From assembly GCA_900128585.1 (NCBI GenBank), contig LT642560.1, positions 1-14,534 of the forward strand: 14,534 bases of DNA. The letters run 5' to 3'. A model generated the notes under the pieces. It was given only the letters and a program-made list of their open reading frames with translations. It made no database searches and was not told the DNA's origin. The translations under genes and the position numbers were made by a program. The stretch is from Stramenopiles sp. TOSAG23-3. Taxonomy: Eukaryota; Sar. Positions 1-8,000 of this stretch are shown in pieces. Each line of letters opens with the position of its first letter. Position 1 is the first letter of the stretch.

Positions 1-79
1 CCTTCTGCTATCGCAAGTACCAGAGCATCGGTAGATATGTCTGAAGTATTAATTTGTCCTACTTCTCCTCTAACCTTTC
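1..79 (-). repeat. 79-bp inverted copy of the myosin-tail end
   Basis: Read on the minus strand, these bases match 14456-14534 exactly. The first mismatch is at position 80 (paired with 14455), and flanking sequence beyond it shows no similarity by eye. The matched piece encodes the start of the last visible myosin tail repeat. In this copy an in-frame TGA lies one codon before the matching Val-Arg-Gly-Glu-Val-Gly stretch, so the copy is not continuous with a myosin frame here. It may be a duplicated gene fragment, an exon of a paralogue, or a shared assembly-graph overlap at two contig ends. The exact match running to both the first and last base favours the last explanation. Confidence 0.9.
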
Positions 80-81
80 AG

Positions 82-204
82 AACCATCTGTTTTCTCAAA
101 TTAAGTCGATCACTCCCTTCGTTGCGGCACTGCAGGACTTTTGCAGAGCGAAAATTGCCGAAGGCATGTACGAAGAAACATGCGTAGCAGTGTGCGATTT
201 CTAA
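82..204 (+). CDS. possible 3'-terminal coding exon (partial, unrecognised)
   Basis: A short plus-strand frame ends at a TAA (202-204). It is preceded by a good-looking splice acceptor: a CTAAC branch-point-like motif at 70-74, then pyrimidines and CAG ending at 81. The 40 encoded residues start Asn-His-Leu-Phe and end Cys-Asp-Phe, with an amphipathic look, for example PFVAALQDFCRAKIAEG. I do not recognise the family. The same frame is also open without splicing back to position 1, but there it is the antisense of a myosin repeat. Antisense frames of that repeat are often open, so this is weak evidence. A competing minus-strand frame is also open across 80-204. The exon may be chance. Confidence 0.25.
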   Translation, partial: NHLFSQIKSITPFVAALQDFCRAKIAEGMYEETCVAVCDF

Positions 205-503
205 GAGACTCTGTATGGCGTTTTAGAAAAAATCGAAAAATAGTGCGCGGTACCGAAGTAAGAACAGAGTTCGTACGAATTCGTAAACAGTAAAAAGATA
301 GAGATGTTTTTTATAAAAATATACAAAGTACAAGAACCGTAAGTCGGATTATAACACGTGTCAAAAAGCCAGGAAAGGCGTTAATATATTGTCAAGGTTT
401 ACGCAGACGGCGCACAAGAATCTCCACTGTTTTCTTCTCCAAAAAAACATTTTTTGCGTTTCGTATGCGACCCAAACAAATGCGTCCTCTTTCTCTCAGG
501 ATA
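205..503. other. non-coding spacer, probable 3' flanks
   Basis: About 300 bases lie between the possible exon end and the stop of the minus-strand kinase fusion gene. No convincing gene is visible. It includes an AT-rich stretch near 300-325 and a 10-bp palindrome TTCGTACGAA at 270-279. If the left exon is real, the two genes converge and this is shared 3' flank. I see no clear AATAAA signal for the kinase gene. Confidence 0.5.
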
Positions 504-2846
504 CTACTGTGAAATTACGTGCTCAAAAGCGCACATTTGAGCAAAATGCAGAATGTCTGATAAACTGGAGCCCTTCATTCGTGCTTCCTTCAGGTCCTTG
601 TTTGCGAGGCTCTCTAGGCCCACCAAAAGACCAGCTATGAACGCATCTCCTGCTCCAACCGTGTTTACCGCCCCTCCCTCTGCAGCCTTGTCGGTTGATA
701 TACAATTTTGAATAACACACGATTCCTTTACCCAGCCTGTTAAGACGGACTCTTCGATAGGAACAGCGACCCCAAACCGAGCTCGGACAACGTGGACGTC
801 GTCGTTGACCTGCAGAAAGGCCCCGTATTTGCCAAGTGTGATTGCTACCATTCCCACATTTTGTTCAAGGAAATGGGAAGCCAATACTTTGAGGTCTTCT
901 ATGCTGATATCCTTGCAAGCATTTTCTTCATGCAAACGGGCCGGTAGCGAAGAGTTTCCGCTAGCGCAGAAGGCCACGGCCTCTTCAAAATTAGCATGGA
1001 TCAGTGCCACGTGCGGCAAGGCGTCGCAAATATAAGCGGATGCATTTTCTTCCAAGCCCGAAGATGCAGCCCCGTTCAGATCAAGGGAGACTGCAATTTC
1101 AATCTGGGTTAAATCAGACAACATTGACTCCAGGTTAGCTTTTTGAAGGTTTTTTAGCTCGTACGGGTAGCCAAGGTTGAACCACAGGAGTTCGCGCAGC
1201 ATATCTATTCGGCGGCAGCCCAGACCAACTTCCCCCAACAAGGAATCTCGATTCAGGAGACTGGTGGCGCCGGGAACAACAATGCACGCGCGTTCGCCAC
1301 TTTCATAGACTGGTAAAAATGCGACTTGTGTAGATGCCTCGTTCGTGCGCGCTACGTACCGGACACCAACCCCTCGCCCCTCCATATAATCCATTAACAG
1401 ATCACCGTCCGAATCTGTCCCAATTAAGGTTAACGCCTCACACCGACAATTTTCAAACGAAGCCACGATTCTCGACGTGTTTGGGACCGAACCCCCCACT
1501 TGCCTGCTGAATGATTTTGCCACCACATGATCGGTGCTGCGGTTTAGCACGCCTGTTCCGTTTATAACGTAATCTACGCAGCTCAAGCCAGCACATGCGA
1601 TACCGCTTCGGTTGTCCACAGCGGGTGCGAATGGGTACACAGAAAGCAGCAGGAGTCTGTCAGTCGAGCTGCTGTTTTCGATGGACACGGTCGCCTCCGG
1701 ACAGACCAACATCTCTCTCCTCGACTCGGTGTCAGCACCAACATTTATGCCATTGACGACGCCTGAACCCATCCAGACGACCATGGAGAATGGTTTTGGC
1801 CCCGGTTGAATGCAGTAGCTGCCGCCGGGAGCCAGATCGATGGCTTCGCCGTAGAAGCGATCAAAGAATGTCTGCAGCCTTCTCCCCCAGGACCCTTCTT
1901 CGAGGACAACGCTTGGACGAAACCACTTCTCTTTAAAGTTTTCTTCGGCCGTCAAGTTCATATTGACTACTTCTTCAAACAGCTTCGCTTCGTTTGTACA
2001 CCCTTTCAGCATAGATCGCTCCCGTTCTTCTTCCAACTCTTCTTTGCTGCCGTCGATTTTTTTCCCCAGTTGCCACGCCAGTAAATTCCCGTCGTCTTGG
2101 GGCAATTGAACCTCAAAAGTCAGGTACGGCCCCGGCGCGTGAATGCAGCCGCAGGCAATGGTCCACCCAGTGAAAGGCGAGACTTCGTACTCGTTGAGGT
2201 GGGTGTACATGTTGTCGTTGACACCGAATTGGCACATGCACGTAACCAAAGTTTCAGGGGCCGTGTTTGGTTTTATACCCAACCGCGTTTTTGCCCCGAC
2301 CACCTCCTTCCCTTTGGGAAGCGGGGGAAAGAAATAGGCTTCCAACTTCCCGTGCCCGCAGCAGCGGCCGTTGCAGATGTAACCTGAGTGCACGTGGCAG
2401 GGTATTGGCGGAACTTCTTCAGTCCCCTTTTCACCGTTAAAATTCGGAGATATGGCCGAACCTCCTATGTCCAAAACCTTTATTAGCGGCCATGCGTGCC
2501 TGTATTTCCCCAGCACTTCGGGTTCAGCAACATTTAGCACGTCCGTAAACAAAACCGTCTTGGTTGAAGTTGGGTCACCGACGAAGAAAGAAGCGACACC
2601 TTCGTTTTCTTTCTCAATGGGGTTGCCAGCCATGACCGTGGAACACAGCCACCACTCCACCGGAACATACCCCCGATCGTCCACGTACCCCGGCTCCAAT
2701 TTGCTGTTTAATCCCAGGATGTCCCTCCCCAAGTACGTGTGCCGCCCCACCAGCGCTGGCTTTGCGAAAAGGACCCCTCCATTTTGCTTGATGGTCTCCA
2801 AGACTTCCCGCCGAACGTCGCTGTTATAGTCTTTACCCGCAGACAT
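504..2846 (-). CDS. PMI-like bicupin fused to PfkB-family sugar kinase
   Basis: A 780-residue protein with three parts. Cupin 1 (about 85-260) resembles type I phosphomannose isomerase: a His151-x-His153 pair, a Glu169 in a GKLEAYFFPP stretch, and His236 in a GCIHAPGPYLTFEVQ stretch recalling the PMI G-T-V-H...E-I-Q motif; these are the likely metal ligands. A charged linker (about 262-305) leads to a second cupin-like barrel (about 308-406). Residues about 414-780 are a ribokinase/PfkB fold: Gly-Gly-Ser-Val-x-Asn near 451-456, and the second PfkB signature NTVGAGDAF with catalytic-type Asp734. The likely role is phosphorylation of a sugar plus isomerisation of the sugar phosphate, in the cytosol since no signal peptide is seen; the substrate cannot be told. 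The start is the only ATG after an upstream in-frame stop and has A at -3. No intron is visible and the frame looks intact. Confidence 0.85.
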   Translation of the reverse strand: MSAGKDYNSDVRREVLETIKQNGGVLFAKPALVGRHTYLGRDILGLNSKLEPGYVDDRGYVPVEWWLCSTVMAGNPIEKENEGVASFFVGDPTSTKTVLFTDVLNVAEPEVLGKYRHAWPLIKVLDIGGSAISPNFNGEKGTEEVPPIPCHVHSGYICNGRCCGHGKLEAYFFPPLPKGKEVVGAKTRLGIKPNTAPETLVTCMCQFGVNDNMYTHLNEYEVSPFTGWTIACGCIHAPGPYLTFEVQLPQDDGNLLAWQLGKKIDGSKEELEEERERSMLKGCTNEAKLFEEVVNMNLTAEENFKEKWFRPSVVLEEGSWGRRLQTFFDRFYGEAIDLAPGGSYCIQPGPKPFSMVVWMGSGVVNGINVGADTESRREMLVCPEATVSIENSSSTDRLLLLSVYPFAPAVDNRSGIACAGLSCVDYVINGTGVLNRSTDHVVAKSFSRQVGGSVPNTSRIVASFENCRCEALTLIGTDSDGDLLMDYMEGRGVGVRYVARTNEASTQVAFLPVYESGERACIVVPGATSLLNRDSLLGEVGLGCRRIDMLRELLWFNLGYPYELKNLQKANLESMLSDLTQIEIAVSLDLNGAASSGLEENASAYICDALPHVALIHANFEEAVAFCASGNSSLPARLHEENACKDISIEDLKVLASHFLEQNVGMVAITLGKYGAFLQVNDDVHVVRARFGVAVPIEESVLTGWVKESCVIQNCISTDKAAEGGAVNTVGAGDAFIAGLLVGLESLANKDLKEARMKGSSLSDILHFAQMCAFEHVISQ

Positions 2847-3049
2847 AATAATAATAATACTTTTCGTCAGAATTTGGCCTTTCTTCGGTTGTATACAAGT
2901 GAACGTATTAGTTTGTAGAAAGCAAATAATGTCCGTTTCTCTTCGTATATGTTAATAATTCTATGAATTAATTCATGTAATAATGGATTGGAATATACAT
3001 TACCAGTATTACGAAAAAGGTCGAGAAGATGATAGTAGTCTCTATAATT

Positions 3050-3061
3050 GCGCAATTGCGC
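3050..3061. promoter_or_regulatory. 12-bp perfect palindrome GCGCAATTGCGC
   Basis: The string reads identically on both strands and is a GC-flanked island in very AT-rich DNA, about 205 bases upstream of the kinase-fusion start codon. That position and symmetry suit a dimeric transcription-factor site, but no factor is known to me for it here and one copy proves little. Confidence 0.25.
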
Positions 3062-3097
3062 TCGTATTATTAGTTGTGAGCCGTTATATTACCAAGG

Positions 3098-3105
3098 TAT
3101 AAATA
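3098..3105 (+). promoter_or_regulatory. TATA-box-like TATAAATA, no clear target
   Basis: This is a canonical-looking TATA string on the plus strand. No convincing plus-strand gene follows within the next 1.8 kb, so it may be chance in AT-rich DNA or mark an unseen non-coding transcript. Confidence 0.15.
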
Positions 3106-3208
3106 GCTGTAACTACTATTGTCCATATTGGGAAATACTAAATATAATAGACTAAAACAAAAAAAATCTTTTTTTTTTTATTTATTTATTATTTTTTAAT
3201 AATAATAT

Positions 3209-3234
3209 CTTCTTCTTCTTCGTTCTTCTCTCTC
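3209..3234 (+). repeat. TTC/TCT pyrimidine microsatellite
   Basis: A pure pyrimidine run apart from a single G, mainly CTT units ending in CTCTCTC. Similar purine tracts (GAA) lie on the other side of the membrane-protein gene at 4137-4177 and 4451-4483. Confidence 0.7.
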
Positions 3235-3376
3235 GTAAGAGGTTCAGGTATTTAGTACCTGTTCTTATTATAGAAAATTCTTACCGGTGCCCAGACAAAT
3301 AACAAGCTGAATTGATTTGATCAGGTAGCACTGGGACCGATTTTAATACACATCGAAAAAACGCAAGGAATCATTG

Positions 3377-3382
3377 TTTATT
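3377..3382 (-). terminator. candidate polyadenylation signal AATAAA
   Basis: The reverse complement reads AATAAA about 100 bases after the stop of the minus-strand membrane-protein gene. A second AATAAA (3478-3483) overlaps that gene's stop codon. The hexamer is the common eukaryotic poly(A) signal, but it arises easily by chance at this AT content. Confidence 0.3.
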
Positions 3383-3478
3383 AAACCAACACGTGCACAC
3401 GCACACCACCGACGATGACCATATGTGCCACGCTTGATGTATCATTGGGACTGCGGGTATTCCTCGCATTTTTTTCTT

Positions 3479-3979
3479 TTATTTCAGTTTTGAGCCGAAG
3501 CTCTGCCACAACCTGGGGTGGGTCTTTACCGTAAAGAGACCAATCGTGTTTATAGACAAGAAAAACGTACCGCTACTAACGCTGCTGCCAAAAGGCAACA
3601 AACTGCATGTGTAAACCACAATGCAACATGTCCATAGAGCAAGAAGCACCAAGAGCCGCCACAACCAATCTCCTTTACGCTGCGTCAGGCTGTACAAAAA
3701 TGAAAAGTGAACGCACGGAAATATCGTCGAACAGTAGATGTACCCGTCGGACGGGATCGCAAACCGCAGGGTCAGTGGCCAGTACGGGTTAATATAGTGT
3801 AGGATACAAGCGATAGTACTGATCGCAACTCCATACCCAACGATTCCCGTATGGGGAACTAACCACGCCCCCACAACGGACTTGTTGTAACGCTTTCGCA
3901 AAGATACGAACCATACCATGCTCCCCACGAATGTCAATATTTGAAGTCCCGCAAAGCAGAAACCCACTGGATCTTCCAT
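3479..3979 (-). CDS. small multi-pass membrane protein, unknown family
   Basis: A 166-residue protein, strongly hydrophobic and rich in Trp, Phe and Cys. Likely membrane segments are near residues 6-26, 44-61, 105-125 and 135-152, with a weaker one at about 78-98. A basic Arg-Lys-Arg at 28-30 could mark a cytosolic loop, and the C-terminus is basic (GSKLK). I chose the ATG at 3979 because it sits in a Kozak-like ACCACCATGG; an in-frame GTG eight codons upstream is an unlikely start in a eukaryote. Coding is supported by base composition well above the flanking AT-rich spacers and by an uninterrupted hydrophobic frame. I do not recognise the family; it might be a fragment of a larger receptor or transporter. 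Expression and function are unknown. Confidence 0.55.
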   Translation of the reverse strand: MEDPVGFCFAGLQILTFVGSMVWFVSLRKRYNKSVVGAWLVPHTGIVGYGVAISTIACILHYINPYWPLTLRFAIPSDGYIYCSTIFPCVHFSFLYSLTQRKGDWLWRLLVLLALWTCCIVVYTCSLLPFGSSVSSGTFFLSINTIGLFTVKTHPRLWQSFGSKLK

Positions 3980-4136
3980 GGTGGTGGTGGTGGAGTTGCA
4001 CACTCACGCATTTGGAGACGGGAAATTTTATAAGAAAATGCGTCTAAAAATGAAAACGTGAAGAGACTGTTATTTAATTTACGCAAACACCAACATAATT
4101 CACCCTGTGATTGAGCCTGAGGAGGAGTACGAATTC

Positions 4137-4177
4137 GGAAAGAAGAAGAAGAAGAAGAAAGAAAAAAAAGAAGAAGA
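4137..4177 (+). repeat. 41-base pure purine tract (GAA)n
   Basis: Every base is A or G, with five or more GAA units followed by an A8 stretch and further GAA. Long GAA tracts can form triplex DNA and are prone to length change. It lies about 160 bases upstream of the membrane-protein start. Confidence 0.75.
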
Positions 4178-4450
4178 TAATTTAAATAATGATGATGATT
4201 CAAAATCACCCTTGTAGTCGTTTATTGATAGGATAATACACAATATATTAAGTATAAATGATTATATTCTATATTTATTAAGGAAATTCATATCTGGATT
4301 GCTATCATCTTCTCAACTTATTTTTTTTCTTTTTTGTTGTTGTTGCCCTTCTTCGATCATTATTATTATTAGTGTTTATTACTAGTCTAGTCGTTCTAAT
4401 AATAGTCTAATAAAATAAGAACACAAAATGAAGAAAATAATAATAAAATA

Positions 4451-4483
4451 AAGAAGAAGAAGAACGAAAGAACGAACGAACGG
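4451..4483 (+). repeat. GAA then GAAC microsatellite
   Basis: Four GAA-type units run into four imperfect GAAC units in non-coding DNA. The change of unit from three to four bases inside one tract suggests slippage after a point mutation. Confidence 0.7.
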
Positions 4484-4960
4484 ATTAATTCATCATCATC
4501 CTCAACGTCGTAGTCCTGGACATATAGACATAGCTACGAGAGACGACTAATACTGTAATAGCGAGTAGTTATTAAAATAACTAATTAAAATAGGAATTTG
4601 TTTCAAAAATGCTGTTGTAGGTACTCGGACTCGTAGTCTACGAATTAATATAATAGTACAGTATAGCCCTAAATACGTCTAGCGAAGAAGAGCTTTTGGA
4701 AGAAGAAGTATAAAAAAATAATAATAAACAGTTAGAAAAAAAATCTAAGAAGAAAAAAAACACAACGAATGCACGCTATTAATTAATTCTACCACCCATC
4801 ACTTTTGTTTTCTATAAGTCTTATATCATTTATATACAAAGCATATTCAACGAACTATGAAAAATTATGTTGAGATACCTCTTCTTCTAAAATAAATAGC
4901 ATTGCATAACACTTTGTAGAAAGCGTTCCTCGTTTCTGTACCGCACGAAGAGGACTCGTA

Positions 4961-4980
4961 CTTTTCTTTCTTTCTTTCAG
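4961..4980 (+). promoter_or_regulatory. candidate 3' splice site before the myosin start
   Basis: A run of C and T ending in CAG (4980) lies 24 bases before the myosin ATG. It resembles a spliceosomal acceptor and could end an intron in the 5' untranslated region. The frame of the myosin is open back to a TAG at 4897-4899 but contains no earlier ATG, so a spliced upstream coding exon is also possible. No matching donor could be fixed. Confidence 0.35.
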
Positions 4981-5004
4981 GGCAGTTGGTGCTTTAGAAG
5001 AACT

Positions 5005-8000
5005 ATGGCGTTTCGGAGGAAAAGAAGGCACCGTGACCAGGGAAGCAAAAGCGAAGGGGGGAGCATGAAGAGCGGGAACAACGACTTAAAGGGCTTGCCG
5101 TCACCTCCGCCGCCTCCAGGTCCGTTTGCACGCCTTAACGCTGGCGCTGCGGCGCAGAAGAAAAGTAGCACGTTTGGAATCCCTCCACCGCCTGTACCAC
5201 CACCGCCGGGACCGCCTTCAAGCGACGGCCAGGACGTATCGTGGGATTCGTTAGAAAGTGAATGGGACAGCCATAAAACAGGCGCCCAGGAGAAAGAGAC
5301 CCCAGCCCAAAGCGCAAAAGAAAAGACATCCGTTGCAGCCACACCCACAGGGAAGGCCCGCCAGCCAAACATGAGCGGTTCGTTCCGAAAACGAAGAGCT
5401 TCCCGGGCGGGGTATGGCAGGGTGGTCGTGGCGACGTTGGACGACGTTGCGAAGGCGTCCATGGTCAATAGTCGTCCGAACAATCGGCTGTTTAGTACAA
5501 CGTTGAATAGCAGCTCTGTCAAAGAAGTTCAAAGCCCCACCGCAGACACAGGGAGTAAAAGCTTGCAGTCGGCGGGGCGTGCCCAGCGCACAGGCCGAAC
5601 AGCAGCAGGAACGAGGCAGTCCGCCGCGGATGGCAACAGCAATACTTTCTGGTTGCACCACCCCGCGCTTGGGTACATAGCCGCCAAGCAACAAGAAGAT
5701 GGAAATTTTGAGAGTTTAGAGCGGGGCGGCGAAATCCCTGACAGCCCTGCAGTATTTGCATCGTTGCAGCGCGAGGAGTCGTTAAAACAAGAGTACGACA
5801 ATATGGTGCACATGGATGACGTGAACGAGGCGTCAATTCTGTACAACTTAAAATTTCGCTACAAGGAAGATAGGTTCATGACAAATGTCGGAAACATCCT
5901 TGTTTCGTTGAACCCGTTCAAAGACTTAGAATACTTATATACCTTGGATGTTGTATTTCAATACCACAAGTGGAAGCTAGGAGACTTAGAACTGCCCCCT
6001 CATGTTTACCAAATCGCTGATAGGGCGTACAAAGGCCTTCTTAGCGATCGAAAGCCCCAGGCCATTATTATCAGTGGAGAGAGTGGTGCCGGAAAGACCG
6101 TCGCCACAAAGAAATGCTTACAATACTTTGCGGAAGTTGCAGGGTCTGGAACTGGCATGGCCGAGAAAATTCTCGCAGCCAACCCTATTCTGGAAGCATT
6201 TGGAAATGCAAAGACGGTCCGAAACAACAATTCGTCCCGATTTGGGAAGTGGATAGAAATATACTTTAACGAGCTTAACTTTCAAATTTCGGGCGCGCAA
6301 ATTACAAGCTATTTGTTGGAAAAGCCGCGCCTCGTGCGGCAGGGGAACACGGAGAGGAACTACCACATATTTTACCAACTGTTTACCGACAGCGAGTGGA
6401 GGCACAGCCTAAAGCTCGGGGGGGTGGATGACTACCACCTCTTGAACCAAAGCGGGTGTCTGCGAGTTCCGGGCATCAACGATGCAGAAGAATTTGAACA
6501 TGTGATTTATGCCCTCGACCAATGCAGTTTCACTAAAGAGGAGCAGAACGCGATGTTTGAAGTTGTTGGAGCTATCTTGCACTTGGGAAATATTGAGTTC
6601 GAAAACGATGTGGGCGGCACCGGGTTTGCACTGGTGTCGGGGACCGACCAGTCCATGGTGTCCCTCATTCGGGCGGCGAATTTGCTGCAAGTAGACGAAA
6701 AAGCCTTGAGCAAGAACCTGCTTGTCAAGGAACTGGAGATTCGAGGGGATACCACTGCCAAGGCACTGGATGCCACCGCGGCATCTGCACTGCGGGATTC
6801 GTTGATAAAAGGGTTGTATGGCCTTATGTTTTCGTGGCTGGTAGATAAAATTAACTTTTCCATCAAGACGGCAGACGGCGCGGAAGTAATATCCGCAGGG
6901 GTCCTTGATATTTTCGGGTTCGAAATTTTTGAGTTCAACAGTTTTGAGCAGCTCTGCATAAACTTTGCAAACGAAAAGTTGCAGCAGCATTTCAACCGAT
7001 CGACCTTTAAAGACGAACAGCAACTGTACAAAGACGAAGGCCTCGACTTGCCTGTCATTGCGTTTGAGGACAATCAAGATTTGATCGAAACTGTCGAAGG
7101 GAGGGACAAGAAGCAGCCCGGCTTGCTGGTAATGCTAGATGAGGAATTAAACCTGGTAGGAGCCGGCAGCGACCAGAATTTTTTGAAGAAGACAGCCAAA
7201 TTGCACGTTGCCAACCCACGCATTCGGTTGAAAGGGAGGGGCCGAAAAGACTCGGGACTGAAAGACACCGAGTTTTTCATTAAACATTACGCAGGCGAAG
7301 TGAAGTACGATGTGATTGGATTTTTGGACAAAAACAAAGATGAGTTGGTTTCGAACCTTCAAAAGGTAATGAAAACGTCGAAGAGCAACTTTGTGAGAGA
7401 TGTATTGTTCAAACCATCAAAGGAGCCAGCTTCCACTGGAGGCCGACGAAGCAGCAAGTCGAAAAAGATATCCCAAGGACGACAATTTCGGAAGCAGCTT
7501 AACTCCTTGATGTCAACTTTGGATTGTGCAGCCCCCCACTATATTCGTTGCATAAAACCGAACCAGACGAAGCGCGCGAATACGTTCGAAGCAATCACAA
7601 CGTTAGAACAATTGCGCTACTCCGGATTGTTTGAAGCCGTTCACATACGGAAGCAAGGGTATCCGTTTCGTCTTCCCCACCCCTATTTTTTCCAGCGATA
7701 TTTTTTTCTTCTACCGCGCCAGCAAGGCATAGCCCAGCCTACTAGCAAGGAAAACTGCGAGCACCTGATTGCATATTTGTCCGAAGAATACGTCAGCATC
7801 GAGAAATGCCGCATCGGAAAATCGATGGTTTTTTATCGGCCCGAACAGCACGTCTTGCTTGAGCTTTTGCGCGAGAAATTTGTTGAAAAAGCGAGGCGCG
7901 TTTTGCAGCGATGCGGAAGAGGTCTTCTCTCACGGGTGTATTGCAAAAAGGCAAGGGAAGCTTTGCACTCACTGAAAAGGGGCATTGCCCAGGATGACCA

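Larger units (their letters stand above)
2847..3478. other. AT-rich intergenic region, 5' flank of the kinase gene
   Basis: There is no convincing gene in these 632 bases. Base composition drops sharply from the flanking genes. It holds an ATT/AAT run right before the kinase start (2847-2858), a 12-bp palindrome (3050-3061), a TATAAATA box-like string (3098-3105, plus strand), an A8-TC-T11 stretch (3159-3179), a TTC microsatellite (3209-3234), and a small hairpin CAGGTA-5 nt-TACCTG (3245-3261). It should contain the promoter of the minus-strand kinase gene and the 3' flank of the membrane-protein gene. Confidence 0.6.
3980..5004. other. AT-rich intergenic region between divergent genes
   Basis: About 1 kb lies between the starts of the minus-strand membrane-protein gene and the plus-strand myosin, so promoters for both should lie here. 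It is AT-rich with GAA, AAT and GAAC runs. TATA-like strings occur around 4812-4842, roughly 160-190 bases before the myosin ATG. I see no tRNA, rRNA or believable protein gene. Short frames here mostly translate the microsatellites. Confidence 0.6.

Noticed and set aside
389-640. 83-codon plus-strand frame crossing the kinase gene end
   Set aside because: It starts at a non-ATG codon, overlaps the conserved PfkB C-terminus in antisense, and looks random.
2867-3055. 62-codon minus-strand frame upstream of the kinase gene
   Set aside because: It lies in AT-rich DNA with matching AT-driven residues (Tyr, Asn, Ile, Lys, Arg), overlaps the expected promoter, and has no recognisable motif. It is possible but unsupported.
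3235-3486. Plus-strand intron from GTAAGA (3235) to TTTCAG (3486)
   Set aside because: The donor and acceptor look fair, but no ATG precedes the donor and no plausible coding follows the acceptor, which is antisense to the membrane protein.
3607-3792. 61-codon plus-strand frame inside the membrane-protein gene
   Set aside because: The minus-strand frame is longer, hydrophobic throughout and has a Kozak start; the plus-strand product is low in structure and has no motif.
3934-4209. 91-codon minus-strand frame with a poly-Ser run
   Set aside because: The Ser and Leu runs are translations of the GAA microsatellite, and the rest overlaps the membrane-protein start in another frame.
4977-5846. 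Several antisense frames under the myosin N-terminus, one Gly/Pro rich
   Set aside because: They are antisense of the poly-proline coding and of conserved myosin sequence; the glycine run is the complement of proline codons.
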